Positions 1 to 8,944 of a DNA stretch of 64,000 nucleotides are shown in pieces. Each line of letters starts with the position of its first letter. The stretch's first letter is position 1. The position numbers and the translations under genes are program-made. Source of the DNA: Natrarchaeobaculum sulfurireducens (GTDB lineage: Archaea > Halobacteriota > Halobacteria > Halobacteriales > Natrialbaceae); NCBI RefSeq assembly GCF_003430825.1, contig NZ_CP024047.1, positions 1,426,001 through 1,490,000 of the forward strand, written 5' to 3'. The notes beneath the pieces were generated by a model that was not told where the DNA came from, made no database searches, and saw only the letters and a list, made by a program, of their open reading frames with translations.

Positions 1-2
1 GA

Positions 3-614
3 TCACTCGAGCGCCGACCAGGCGTAGAAAAAGCGTTGTAGCGCGGTCAGGTGGCCGACGACCGCGAGGAAGACGAGCAGCCAGCCGACGAGTGCCAGCC
101 CGCCGTACGTTCCCGAAATCGGGTAGGCGAGAAAGCCGACGACGCCGATGATCGCCAGCCGGTCTGCTCGGCCCACGAGGCCGCCGTAGACGCGGTCTAA
201 GCCGACAGCCTGAGCCTGGGTTCCGAGGTAGGAAGTCATCACGACGCCGGTGACGGCGAGAAAACCGAGGAAGTAATCCCCGATCCCGGCCGCGATGCCG
301 CCGATAACGACGATGTCGGCGTACCGGTCGAGGACGTGATCGAGGAGGTCACCGGCCGGGGAAGCGACCTCCTGTTCGCGGGCGAGGGCACCGTCGACGA
401 CGTCGAGCCAGCCGTTCAGAAAGACCAGTGCCGCCGCCGCAACGTACCACACGGGATCGGCACGGCCACCGAGGAAGAACGCACCAGCAGCGAGAACGGC
501 CATTCCGAACGCCAGCAGGCTCACTCCGTCGGGACTCATCCCGACGCGGTCGAACCCCTTTACGAACGGGTCCAGAAAGCGCGAGACGTACGGTCTGAAC
601 TTATCGAGCGTCAT
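3..614 (-). CDS. CDP-alcohol phosphatidyltransferase family membrane protein
   Basis: This 203-residue integral membrane enzyme should transfer a phospho-alcohol head group from a CDP-activated lipid or alcohol, in archaeal membrane lipid synthesis. The family signature is complete: Asp71, Asp74-Gly75, Ala78-Arg79, Gly88, Asp92 and Asp96, with the expected spacing. Several hydrophobic helices follow. The start overlaps the stop of the upstream kinase gene by 4 bases, so the gene is the last of a hisC-kinase-transferase operon. The acceptor (inositol phosphate, glycerol phosphate or serine) cannot be told from the sequence; archaetidylinositol-phosphate synthase is one possibility. The stop codon is at the very edge of the window, so the gene is complete. 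Confidence 0.85.
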   Translation of the reverse strand: MTLDKFRPYVSRFLDPFVKGFDRVGMSPDGVSLLAFGMAVLAAGAFFLGGRADPVWYVAAAALVFLNGWLDVVDGALAREQEVASPAGDLLDHVLDRYADIVVIGGIAAGIGDYFLGFLAVTGVVMTSYLGTQAQAVGLDRVYGGLVGRADRLAIIGVVGFLAYPISGTYGGLALVGWLLVFLAVVGHLTALQRFFYAWSALE

Positions 615-1153
615 TCGAGATACCCCACGAAGTCGACGTCGCCCGCAGTCGGCTCGCGCTCGCCCGCGACGACCGCCCCGAGCGCGTCGGCCACCGCCTC
701 GGGATCGCGGTCTGTCGTATCGATCTCGTAGACCGACTCGAGGCCGTGTGTCTCGACCGCCTCGGCGAGAAGGACGTCGAGGGCTTCACTCTCGGCGTTC
801 TCCCTGGCTTTGGCCTCGCGTTCGCCGCGCTCGAGTAGCCGCTCTTCGAGGTCGGTCGGCCGACACCGGAGGACGGCGACGCGGTCGACGTCGAAGTGGT
901 GGGCGAGGTGGGATTCGATAACGGCGTCGTCCCGTCCCTCGAGCCAGTCGGCGAGCGCCTCGAGGTCGGCGACCTTGCTCTCGCGGTCGGCGTCGACCTC
1001 GGTGTAGAGACCCTCCTCCTCGAGCACCTCGTTGAGGTGGATCACCTCGAGCGCGGGCTCCGAGTCGGCGTCTTTGTCCGCGAGTCGTGACTCGAGCAGT
1101 TCGGTCGCGGTTGTCTTCCCCGTTCCCGGGGTCCCGGTGACGGCGACCCTCAC
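611..1153 (-). CDS. AK6/Fap7-type adenylate kinase family protein
   Basis: A 180-residue P-loop NTPase with an N-terminal Walker A motif GTPGTGKTTAT at residues 7-17, and a size and layout typical of the archaeal/eukaryotic AK6 (Fap7) group rather than classical adenylate kinase. Family members interconvert adenine nucleotides and act in small-subunit ribosome maturation with uS11. The gene overlaps hisC upstream and the phosphatidyltransferase downstream by 4 bases each (ATGA junctions), which indicates translational coupling in one operon. The ribosome role is inferred from the family; nothing in the sequence proves it. Confidence 0.85.
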   Translation of the reverse strand: MRVAVTGTPGTGKTTATELLESRLADKDADSEPALEVIHLNEVLEEEGLYTEVDADRESKVADLEALADWLEGRDDAVIESHLAHHFDVDRVAVLRCRPTDLEERLLERGEREAKARENAESEALDVLLAEAVETHGLESVYEIDTTDRDPEAVADALGAVVAGEREPTAGDVDFVGYLE

Positions 1154-2298
1154 GTGTCGGGCACCTCACGTTCGGCGTCCGCGTCGGCACCGTCGGTCTC
1201 GAGGTCGAGGTCGGCGAGTACCTCGTTCAGGGTGTCGACGGCGCGGTTGGTTTCGGCGTCGGTGCCACAGGTAATTCGGATACACTCCGGGAGGCCGAAA
1301 CTCGAGCAGTCGCGGACGATGACGCCGCGTCGTTGCATCGCGTCCGCGACGGCTGCGGCGTCGCCGACGTCGGCGAGGACGAAGTTCCCTTCGCTCGGCC
1401 AGACGTGGGCGTCGATCGCCTCGCGCATGTACTCGCGGGCCTCCCGGGCCGTCTCGACGGTCAGGTCGACGTGTTCGTCGTCGTCGATCGCGGCCAGCCC
1501 GGCCCGGCAGGCGAGTTCGCTCGCGGCAAACGGCGTGTTCACGCGGGTGTACGCGTCCGCCCACGCCTCGGGGACGACGGCGTAGCCGAGGCGAATCCCG
1601 GCCAGTCCGTAGGCCTTCGAGAACGTCCGGAGGACGGCCACGTCGTCGCGGGCGTCGAACCCGTCGCGGCCCTCGAGCAGGGCAGTGGCGCTCTCGCGGT
1701 CGGCGAACTCGCCGTAGGCTTCGTCGACGACGACCAGCGTCTCGTCGGTCGTCTCCTCGGCCAGCCGTTCGATCTCAGAGAGCGAAATCGTCGAGCCGGA
1801 GGGGTTGTGCGGGCTCGTCAGCCAGACGATCCGCTCGCCGTCGTAGGCCTCGAGGATGTCCTCGGCAGACTGGGCGAAGTCGTCGTCCGTAGAGAGGGGA
1901 TACTCGCTGATCTCGCCGTGGTGAAAGCGAGCGCTCATGCCGTAGTAGGCGAAGCCGGGCGTCGGCACGAGGATCGACTCGCCGGGCTCGAGGGTCGCCC
2001 GGTGGAGGTAGTCGATCGCGCCGTCGCCGCCGTTCGCGAGCCAGACTTGTGCGGGCTCGACGTCCCAACGGTCGGCGATCGCCGCGACAAGGTCGGCGTG
2101 GGCGGCTTTCGGGTAGGAACTGACGCTCGAGGCGGTCTCCCGGATCGCCTCGGTCGCCGCCGGCGAGGGGCCGTGGGGGTTCTCGTTCGACGCGAGTTTG
2201 ACGAACGTCGAGGGGTCCCGGTCGAGTTCGCGAGCGACTTCCTCGATACCCCGACCCGCCTCGTAGGCGACGTGATCGGACAGGTCACGCGGTTGCAT
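1150..2298 (-). CDS. hisC: histidinol-phosphate aminotransferase
   Basis: A PLP-dependent class I/II aminotransferase of 382 residues, catalysing imidazole-acetol phosphate to L-histidinol phosphate in histidine biosynthesis (cytosolic). The N-terminal KLASNENPHGPSP segment, the YGMSARF region, SPHNPSG, VVDEAYGEF and the PLP-lysine motif TFSKAYGLAGIRLGY (Lys near 228) are all present in the family order. An upstream in-frame TTG exists, but the ATG at 2298 is preferred: a TATA-like CTTAAG (2323-2328) is centred 27 bases before it, as in leaderless haloarchaeal transcripts. It is first in an operon with the AK6-like kinase and the phosphatidyltransferase. Confidence 0.93.
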   Translation of the reverse strand: MQPRDLSDHVAYEAGRGIEEVARELDRDPSTFVKLASNENPHGPSPAATEAIRETASSVSSYPKAAHADLVAAIADRWDVEPAQVWLANGGDGAIDYLHRATLEPGESILVPTPGFAYYGMSARFHHGEISEYPLSTDDDFAQSAEDILEAYDGERIVWLTSPHNPSGSTISLSEIERLAEETTDETLVVVDEAYGEFADRESATALLEGRDGFDARDDVAVLRTFSKAYGLAGIRLGYAVVPEAWADAYTRVNTPFAASELACRAGLAAIDDDEHVDLTVETAREAREYMREAIDAHVWPSEGNFVLADVGDAAAVADAMQRRGVIVRDCSSFGLPECIRITCGTDAETNRAVDTLNEVLADLDLETDGADADAEREVPDT

Positions 2299-2322
2299 AC
2301 CGACATGCAAACGGTCGTGGCT

Positions 2323-2328
2323 CTTAAG
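2323..2328 (-). promoter_or_regulatory. TATA-like box of hisC
   Basis: CTTAAG on the minus strand, centred 27 bases upstream of the hisC ATG. The spacing fits a leaderless transcript and supports the shorter HisC start. Confidence 0.5.
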
Positions 2329-2474
2329 GGTGCTTACCTATCCTCGCGGCCGGCGCCGAGCGTGCAAGCAGCTGGCTCTGACTATGGAACGACCCGGACC
2401 GGGTCGCCACGCGGCGATGCTCGATCGAGGACCGGCCGTTCGAGCCGACGAGCCGAGACCCTCGGCCGGGAGCG

Positions 2475-4229
2475 TTACGGCTCCCGTAGCCGCTCGAGTC
2501 GCTCGAGCGTCTCCGCATCCTCGGGGTCCTTGTCGTGGCGGACGCCGAGGAATCGCGGGAATCGCAGGGCGTAGCCCGACGAGTACGTCGGCGAAGTCTG
2601 GATCTCCTCGTAGCCGACCTCGAAGACGATCGCGGGCGCGATGTCGACCGCCTGCCCGTCTTCGTTCGCGACGTGGGGCTCGAGTAGGTCCGTCAGCTCC
2701 GCGAGTTGTGCGTCCGTGATTCCGGTCGCGACCTTGCCGACGGTCTCGAGGTCGCCCGTCGTCTCGTTCCGGACGGAGAGTTCGAAGGTGCCGAGGAACG
2801 TCGCCCGGCGGCCCTCGCCCCACTCCGCACCGGTGACGACGCAGTCGAGCGTCTCCACGTCGGGTTTGCGCTTGCGCCAGTGTTTTCCGCGTCGACCCGG
2901 CGAGTACGTCGAGTCGGGGTTTTTGAGCATGATCCCCTCGTGGCCCGACTCGAGCGCCTCGGCGTCGATCGCCTCGATCTCGGCTGGGTCGTCGGTGAGC
3001 CACAGCAACGAGAGGCCGTCGACGTCCCCAGGATCGGGGCCGTCAGGCTGAGCCGCGGCTAACAGGTCCTCGAGTCGGTCGTGACGGTCGGCCAGCGGCT
3101 CCTCGAGCAAGTCCTCGCCATCGGCGTGCAGACAGTCGAAGAAGACGGGGCGGACGGCCACGTCCTCGCGGGCTTTCGCCACGTCGTGCTTTCGTCGGAA
3201 CCGTTTTAAGACCTCCTGGAACGGGAGCGGCTCGCCAGCCTCGTCGACGGCGACGACCTCACCGTCTATGATCGCCGGACGCTCGAGGGTCTCGGCGGCG
3301 TACTCGACGACCTCCGGCAACGCGGCGGTGACGTCTTCCATGTTCCGGGAGTAGACGCGGGTCGACCCCGCCTCGCCCGCTGTCGTCTCGGTTTCGATCC
3401 CGTCGGGATCGTGGTGTAACTGGATTCTCGCGCCGTCGTACTTCCACTCGACGGCGGCCTCGTCCCACTCCTCGAGCGCGTCGGTGACGGTGCCGGCCTG
3501 GGCGAGCATCGCCTGGACGGGCCGACCCACCGCGAGGTCGACCGCGTCGAGACCGTCCAGCCCCTCCTCGCGGGCGATCCGCGCGACCTGTCCGTAATCG
3601 TTGGTCACCTGCAGGGCGCGCTCGACGTTGTCGACCGGGACGTCGAACGCCGCAGCGATAGCGTCTCTGACGGTGCCCTCGCCGACACCGATGCGCATCT
3701 CCGAGAGGACGAGTCGGGCGAGATACCGGGTTTCGTCGCTCGAGCAGCGGTTGAACAGCCCGAAGAGCAGGTCGACCTTGCGGTCCTGGCTCCCCGATCC
3801 GTCCGCGGCGGCGAGGTCGACGAGCGTCTCGTACACTTCGCGGACGGTGAGCCCGCCCGTGCCGTCGTCACCGCCAGTCGTGAACGCGTTCAGGCCTTGC
3901 TGGCCGCCGAAGTCGTAGCTCGCCGCCACGTCGCCGATCTCCCCGCGCTCGGCGAGTCGGTTCTCGACGTCGTCGGCGCTCACGTTCGTCCCAGCCGCGC
4001 GGGCGATTGCCTCGTAACAGGTGCTCGGCCCGATGTCGAGCGTCGTCGAGTCCCACGCGGGAACGACCCGTCCCTGGACGAACCGGGCGACGATCTCGAG
4101 AGTCTGCGGTTCGCCACGGTCGTCGTCGCTCGCGTCCTCGAGCAGGGCACGCACGTGGTCGACGATTTCCAGGTCGGCAGGCTCGGCTTCGATGGCGGCG
4201 GCTCGGTCGGCGAACGTGGCGAACTCCAT
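2475..4229 (-). CDS. lig: ATP-dependent DNA ligase
   Basis: A 584-residue archaeal/eukaryotic type (ligase I-like) ATP-dependent DNA ligase that seals nicks in replication and repair. The N-terminal helical DNA-binding domain spans about residues 1-210. The nucleotidyltransferase core holds motif I EWKYDGARIQ with the adenylated lysine at 263. The later motifs include HEGIMLKNPDSTY and RKRKPDVETLDCVV. A C-terminal OB domain ends the protein. The length is normal for haloarchaea. It stands alone on the minus strand. A T-rich TATA-like stretch (minus-strand CGGTTTTACTCC) lies about 28 bases before the ATG. Confidence 0.95.
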   Translation of the reverse strand: MEFATFADRAAAIEAEPADLEIVDHVRALLEDASDDDRGEPQTLEIVARFVQGRVVPAWDSTTLDIGPSTCYEAIARAAGTNVSADDVENRLAERGEIGDVAASYDFGGQQGLNAFTTGGDDGTGGLTVREVYETLVDLAAADGSGSQDRKVDLLFGLFNRCSSDETRYLARLVLSEMRIGVGEGTVRDAIAAAFDVPVDNVERALQVTNDYGQVARIAREEGLDGLDAVDLAVGRPVQAMLAQAGTVTDALEEWDEAAVEWKYDGARIQLHHDPDGIETETTAGEAGSTRVYSRNMEDVTAALPEVVEYAAETLERPAIIDGEVVAVDEAGEPLPFQEVLKRFRRKHDVAKAREDVAVRPVFFDCLHADGEDLLEEPLADRHDRLEDLLAAAQPDGPDPGDVDGLSLLWLTDDPAEIEAIDAEALESGHEGIMLKNPDSTYSPGRRGKHWRKRKPDVETLDCVVTGAEWGEGRRATFLGTFELSVRNETTGDLETVGKVATGITDAQLAELTDLLEPHVANEDGQAVDIAPAIVFEVGYEEIQTSPTYSSGYALRFPRFLGVRHDKDPEDAETLERLERLREP

Positions 4230-4459
4230 CGGCGGTCTCTATCGCTGGCAGGAGTAAAACCGTTCTGTGATCTCGCGGGTTGGCGGTCGGACGCTGCGGC
4301 ATTGGTATCGACGGTCCACCCTAACCGCTCGCTGCGGTGTCACTCGGCTTCGTATCGGACGTCCTTACGCCGGGGAAAAGCGAGTCGTTCGACTGGCTCG
4401 AGCGCCGTGGCGTCTCGAGTAGTGTGTTTTAAAGACCGTCGGGCCCGCATCCGGGGTGT

Positions 4460-6010
4460 ATGAGTGAGCCGGAACTCGCGAAGCGAGTCGCTGACGTGCT
4501 CGAGGTCGACGCCGAGGGCTTTCGGCAGCGAGCCGAGGAGGACGCCGAGGTGCTCAAAGACGCGGTCGAGGACGGGGCGTTCGACAACCCACAGGCGATC
4601 GTCGGCCTCGAATACGAGTTTTACGCGGTCAAAGCCGACGACGGCTCGTTGCGTCGCGTGCCGCGGCGACTGCTCGAGCTGATCGGCTTCGAGAAGGAAC
4701 TGGGGCTGCACAACGCGGAGATGACGACCAGTCCACAGCCACTCAACGCCCACGGGCTTCGGGCCCAGGAGTCCGAGGTCAAATCCCAACTCGAGGCGGC
4801 ACTCCGGGTCACCGAAACAGAACGCATGCGACTGGTCAGCGACGCGCTCTGGACGATTCCGCCGGAAGGCGAGCCCGCATCGTCGTATCTCACCGACAGC
4901 GTCGAGCGGTCGGTGACCGACGGCGCTGGCCACGAACGACCGATCCGAATCGCGACGAATATGAGCGGGTCCGCCCGGTACCACGCGATGGCGAACACGG
5001 ATCGTGCCGACGCCGCGGGCATGTGCCTCGACGCACCGAACGTCTCGCTCGAGGCCGATACCGTCATGCCCGAGAGCCTCATCACGTCGATTCAGCCACA
5101 CTATCAGGTAGCCCACGCCCCCGATCTCCCGCTGTATTTCACCTACGCGCTCCGGATCGCTGGACCGCTGCTCGCACTCGGCGTCAACTCGCCGTTTTTC
5201 CCCGCCGACCTCTACGACGACGTGCCAGCCGAGCGGATTCTCGAGGAGGCCTGGATGGAACACCGGATCAGCGTCTTCGAGACCGTGTTGAACGACCCGA
5301 CGACCGGCGAGGGGAAAGTCAGATTCCCGCGAGACCTGACGGACGTCGACGAAGCCATCGACCGAATCGCGGCCGACGACACGATGGTGCCGATGCCCGT
5401 CGAACCCGGTGAGCGCTTCGACGATCAGTTCCCACACTTCCGACGCAAACACGGCACCTACTGGCGGTGGGTCAGGCCGGTGTTCGACGGGTCGACACGG
5501 TCGGCTGCGAACGCCCGGATCGAGTTCCGACCGATCCCCGCCCAGCCGACCGTCCGCGACAGCGTCGCCTTCCTCGCGGCCTTCGCGGGGCTGCTCGAGA
5601 GTCTGACCCGCCTCGAACACCCCGTCGTCGAACTCGAGTGGGAGCGTGCCCGTGAGAACTTCTACGCCGCGATGCGCGACGGCCTCGAGGCCGACCTGAC
5701 GTGGATCACGAACGACGGCGAGGAGACGACCGACGCGTTCACACTGTACGACGACCTGCTGGCCCACGCCGAAGACGGTCTGCGAAACCGGGGTCTGAGC
5801 AACGAGGAGGCAGCCAAGTACCTCTACCCGCTCCGGCGGCGCGTCCGCCAGGCGGTGACCCCGGCCGACTGGAAGGTCACACAGGTCCGCGAGGAACTCG
5901 AGGCGGGCGCTCCCTTCGATGAGGCGCTCGAGACCATGCAACGGCGCTACGTCGACCGCCAGCGGGAGACGCTGCTCGAGGGGAGTTTCGCCGACTGGAT
6001 CGGCGACTGA
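4460..6010 (+). CDS. glutamate-cysteine ligase family (GCS2-like) protein
   Basis: A 516-residue soluble protein that I place in the glutamate-cysteine ligase/carboxylate-amine ligase superfamily. The motif VGLEYEFYAV (Glu51, Glu53) resembles the acidic ATP/Mg-binding start of GCS2 proteins. ALGVNSPFFPADLYD near 240-253 matches the conserved asparagine-serine-proline segment of that fold. It would join a carboxylate to an amine at the cost of ATP, possibly gamma-glutamylcysteine formation (the main haloarchaeal thiol), but the protein is longer than the characterised haloarchaeal GshA and its substrate is unknown. The gene is monocistronic, with a TATA-like TTTTAAAG about 30 bases before the ATG. 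Confidence 0.6.
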   Translation: MSEPELAKRVADVLEVDAEGFRQRAEEDAEVLKDAVEDGAFDNPQAIVGLEYEFYAVKADDGSLRRVPRRLLELIGFEKELGLHNAEMTTSPQPLNAHGLRAQESEVKSQLEAALRVTETERMRLVSDALWTIPPEGEPASSYLTDSVERSVTDGAGHERPIRIATNMSGSARYHAMANTDRADAAGMCLDAPNVSLEADTVMPESLITSIQPHYQVAHAPDLPLYFTYALRIAGPLLALGVNSPFFPADLYDDVPAERILEEAWMEHRISVFETVLNDPTTGEGKVRFPRDLTDVDEAIDRIAADDTMVPMPVEPGERFDDQFPHFRRKHGTYWRWVRPVFDGSTRSAANARIEFRPIPAQPTVRDSVAFLAAFAGLLESLTRLEHPVVELEWERARENFYAAMRDGLEADLTWITNDGEETTDAFTLYDDLLAHAEDGLRNRGLSNEEAAKYLYPLRRRVRQAVTPADWKVTQVREELEAGAPFDEALETMQRRYVDRQRETLLEGSFADWIGD

Positions 6011-6171
6011 AACTGTCAGACAGAGCGCCGAAGCGGATTCGTTGGACGGGAGCGGCGACTTCTCACACTGTCCGACAGTATGAGTCGAACGGCCACCCGA
6101 GGGAGTTGCCGACCGCCCCGTTGGCCGGATGAGCGACAGCGGTTAAGTATCCAGCCTCGAGACAGTAGCGT

Positions 6172-7164
6172 ATGGTAACGTTCCTCTCCGGTGGCACCGG
6201 AACCCCCAAACTGCTCGACGGTGCTGGTGTGGCGTTCTCGCCGGAGAACACCACCATCGTTGCGAACACGGGCGACGACATCGAACTCGGTGGGCTGTTC
6301 GTGTCGCCGGACGTCGACACGCTCCTCTTTCAGGGTGGTGGTGTTCTCGACCGCGAGACGTGGTGGGGTATCGACGGCGATACGCATCGGACGAATGCGG
6401 CGCTGATGGATCTCGCGTCGGCGGCGGATCTCCCCGAGGGACCGCAGTATCTGCCGGAAGACCAGCAGACGGCCGGACGCGACCTTGCGAACTGGCGACG
6501 GTTTTCGGGCATCGCGGAGTTCATGACGATCGGCGACCGAGACCGAGCCGTCCACATTACGCGAACGAGCCTCATCGACCAGGGCTACACCCTGAGTGAG
6601 GCAACCGAGCGGCTCGCCAGCGCGTTCGGTCTCAGCGTCGACCTCCTCCCGATGAGTGACGATCCGGTCGCTAGCCTCGTCCACACCGACGAGGGAATGA
6701 TGCACTTCCAGGAGTACTGGGTCGGCCACCGGGGCGAGCCGACCGTCGAAACCGTCGAGTTCCGTGGGTCTTCGAACGCCGAGCCCGCTCCCGGCGTCCT
6801 CGAGGCCCTCTCCGACACCGTCGTTATCGGTCCGTCGAACCCAGTCACGAGTATCGGTCCGATGCTCGCACTGCCCGGCGTCGCCGACGCACTGGCACAG
6901 ACGACGGTCGTCGCGGTGTCGCCGTTTCTCGGCGACGAGGTCTTCTCGGGCCCGGCTGGCGACCTGATGGAGGCCGTCAACGCCGAGCCGAGCACCGCCG
7001 GACTCGCAACCGCGTACCCGTTCGCCGACGCGTTCGTGATCGACGAGGCCGACGACACCACGTTCGACCGACCCACGTTGCGGACGGACGTCACGATCGA
7101 CAGCCCCGAGGACGCAAAACGGGTCGTTCGAACCATCGAAGACGCCATCGAAACCGTCAACTGA
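6172..7164 (+). CDS. cofD: 2-phospho-L-lactate transferase (CofD), F420 biosynthesis
   Basis: A 330-residue CofD enzyme that joins the lactyl (or related) phosphate moiety to the deazaflavin Fo to give F420-0, in coenzyme F420 synthesis. The N-terminal [14 protein letters not shown] (about residues 4-17), [17 protein letters not shown], and [19 protein letters not shown] are hallmark segments. A TATA-like GGTTAAGT is centred 27 bases before the ATG, so the transcript is probably leaderless. The next gene follows by 23 bases and is probably co-transcribed. Confidence 0.95.
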   Translation: MVTFLSGGTGTPKLLDGAGVAFSPENTTIVANTGDDIELGGLFVSPDVDTLLFQGGGVLDRETWWGIDGDTHRTNAALMDLASAADLPEGPQYLPEDQQTAGRDLANWRRFSGIAEFMTIGDRDRAVHITRTSLIDQGYTLSEATERLASAFGLSVDLLPMSDDPVASLVHTDEGMMHFQEYWVGHRGEPTVETVEFRGSSNAEPAPGVLEALSDTVVIGPSNPVTSIGPMLALPGVADALAQTTVVAVSPFLGDEVFSGPAGDLMEAVNAEPSTAGLATAYPFADAFVIDEADDTTFDRPTLRTDVTIDSPEDAKRVVRTIEDAIETVN

Positions 7165-7187
7165 GTCCGTCCCGTCGACCACGGCCA

Positions 7188-7940
7188 ATGGTCTCGTTTC
7201 GGCCCCGACTCGCACTCGCGAGCCTGAGCGGCGAGGCCGACGCCGACTGGGCTCGAGCGGGCGCGACGTACGCTGGAGCCGCGTTTCTCGGCGGTATCGC
7301 ACTCGACGACGCCTCGAGAGCGGCTGCTCGCGACCTCGTTGAACGCGACCGAGCCGAGTTCCTCCCGCCGGATCCCCTCGCGTTCGTCGACGATCAGCTG
7401 GCCGCCCTCACGGACGTCCCCATTCAGCCGGCGTTCAACGTCCGGAGCGCGACGCCCGGCCCGGTCGTCGAGGCCGCCCGCATCTGTCGCGACCGGGATG
7501 CGTTACTCGAGATCAACGCCCATTGTCGACAGAACGAACTGTGTGCGGTCGGCTGTGGCGAGACGCTGCTCGCGGACGCCGACCGACTCCAGCGGTACGT
7601 CGAGCAGGCGAGCGCCACCGGCGCGACCGTCGGCGTCAAGGTCCGTACCGAGGTGCCGGGCGTCGACCTGGCTGCTCTCGCATGCGACCTCGAGGACGCC
7701 GGCGGTACCTTCGTCCACGTCGACGCGATGGACTCGGAGTCGGTGATCGCCGACGTCGTCTCGACGACCGATCTGTTCGTGATCGCCAACAACGGCGTTC
7801 GTGACGAGCCAACCGTTCGCGAGTACGTCGAGTACGGCGCTGACGCCGTCAGCGTCGGTCGTCCCAGTGACAACCCAGTCGTGCTCGAGCGGGTTCGCGA
7901 CGCGGTGGATCGACATCTGGGCGTCGAGGCGACCCGGTGA
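7188..7940 (+). CDS. Dus-related TIM-barrel protein (nifR3-like archaeal family)
   Basis: A 250-residue protein resembling the archaeal branch of dihydrouridine-synthase-related TIM barrels found beside cofD. LEINAHCRQNELCAVGCG matches the family segment around the Dus catalytic region, and ANNGVRDEPTVREYVEYGADAVSVGRPS is a typical C-terminal flavin/phosphate-binding barrel end. It is much shorter than true Dus enzymes and lacks an obvious C-terminal tRNA-binding domain, so tRNA dihydrouridylation is doubtful. It lies 23 bases behind cofD, which hints at a role in flavin or deazaflavin metabolism, but this is inference from position. Confidence 0.7.
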   Translation: MVSFRPRLALASLSGEADADWARAGATYAGAAFLGGIALDDASRAAARDLVERDRAEFLPPDPLAFVDDQLAALTDVPIQPAFNVRSATPGPVVEAARICRDRDALLEINAHCRQNELCAVGCGETLLADADRLQRYVEQASATGATVGVKVRTEVPGVDLAALACDLEDAGGTFVHVDAMDSESVIADVVSTTDLFVIANNGVRDEPTVREYVEYGADAVSVGRPSDNPVVLERVRDAVDRHLGVEATR

Positions 7941-8009
7941 GATACCGCGACGCGTCGACGGTCGGCAAACCACGAAAGGCCTAACCTCCGGGCCCGCTTG
8001 CACCCTGCC

Positions 8010-8333
8010 ATGAGCCTCGAGGAGTTGACCGACGAGATGGCACAGCAGTATACGGACTTCGACGACGAACTCGCAGTCTCGCTCGACCGTGAGACCAGAA
8101 ACGAACTCGCGTTGCTCGAGACCGCCCTCGAGCCCGAGGAGACGGACGAACTCGTCCGACGGGCGATTCACATGCTCTTTCAGACGACCGTCGAGACGGG
8201 GAAACTCGACTTTCACCTCCGGTCGGGCTTCGACGTCACGTACGACGAGTACTTATCTGGGATGACGTTCGGCGAGATGACCGGCGCAGACCAGTACCCG
8301 AAACTGGACGACGAGCGCCGTTACAGGTTCTGA
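8010..8333 (+). CDS. conserved haloarchaeal hypothetical protein
   Basis: A 107-residue acidic, largely helical protein that I recognise only as a conserved haloarchaeal hypothetical. No transmembrane segment, metal motif or known domain is visible. The C-terminal half (HMLFQTTVETGKLDFHLRSG and the tyrosine-rich segment after it) looks best conserved in character. The ATG at 8010 is chosen over an upstream TTG at 7998. It stands 69 bases behind the Dus-like gene. Confidence 0.6.
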   Translation: MSLEELTDEMAQQYTDFDDELAVSLDRETRNELALLETALEPEETDELVRRAIHMLFQTTVETGKLDFHLRSGFDVTYDEYLSGMTFGEMTGADQYPKLDDERRYRF

Positions 8334-8423
8334 TCCAGTTCTGGACCAGCTATCCGACGGCGGTCGACCGAGTCTGGATAAATATTATCCCAATAATATA
8401 CTCAAGTCTTGATAATAGGTCAG

Positions 8424-8430
8424 CTTATTA
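8424..8430 (+). promoter_or_regulatory. TATA box for the 42-residue zinc finger gene
   Basis: CTTATTA is centred exactly 27 bases before the ATG at 8454, inside an unusually AT-rich stretch (8376-8432) that carries further TATTAT/AATAAT motifs. It supports a leaderless small gene. Confidence 0.6.
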
Positions 8431-8453
8431 TCTCTCGTCCCCCGGCTACAGTC

Positions 8454-8582
8454 ATGGCAATCAGTCAGTCCCCGACCGAACCACGATACTGCTGTCCCGA
8501 ATGTAGCGGCGACGTCACCGCAACCCACGAGTCACTCGTCTGTACGGACTGTGGCTACACCCCACGCCACGGTTCGGACTGA
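8454..8582 (+). CDS. small CPxCG-type zinc finger microprotein
   Basis: A 42-residue protein with two cysteine knuckles, YCCPECSG at the N-terminal side and VCTDCGYTPRHG at the C-terminal side, i.e. a minimal zinc ribbon of the kind abundant in haloarchaea. A TATA box sits 27 bases before the ATG, so it has its own promoter. Function is unknown; such proteins may modulate transcription, translation or motility in haloarchaea. Confidence 0.8.
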   Translation: MAISQSPTEPRYCCPECSGDVTATHESLVCTDCGYTPRHGSD

Positions 8583-8944
8583 GGCGGATCGCCCCCTGAT
8601 AGGGCCTAGGTAAGTCATTTCCGACCCAACCACACCTGTCCGGCGGTTGCGCCGGTAAATCGTTCCAGTAATCCGGATGAGTCCGGCGTCCAGTCGACTA
8701 CACGACCCTCCGAGAAATTCTCTCGAAATGTCGAAGGCGGATACGCCGAGGCACACGCACAGCTACGAGGTTGGTCAACGCATATCGGCGGATTCTGCTC
8801 TCGTCCCCTGACCCGCACGGTTCAAGAGGGGTCCAAGGAGTCCAGGGGGAGAAGAAGCGACCGGGTAAGAGAAGCAGCCGAGTCGTCCGTTTTCCGCCCC
8901 GTCTCATCTACCGTCGTGGGTCAACCGACAACGCGCCCGGTGGC
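8583..8944. other. 362-base gene-free stretch with several short perfect hairpins
   Basis: No convincing coding frame is present. The plus strand can form CCCT/AGGG (8594-8604), CCGGCG/CGCCGG with a GTTG loop (8640-8655), CCGGA/TCCGG (8673-8686), CGAGA/TCTCG (8711-8725) and CCCCTG/CAGGGG (8805-8848). These may be part of a structured non-coding RNA or of transcript ends. I could not match it to tRNA, SRP RNA or RNase P RNA. Confidence 0.4.

Noticed and set aside
4340-5941. 533-residue frame antisense to the GCS2-like gene
   Set aside because: Arg/His/Gly-rich shadow frame caused by GC-rich codon use; no motifs, and the sense gene is family-like. The same holds for the long antisense frames at 6016-7302, 9341-10783, 47937-49634 and 59284-60351.
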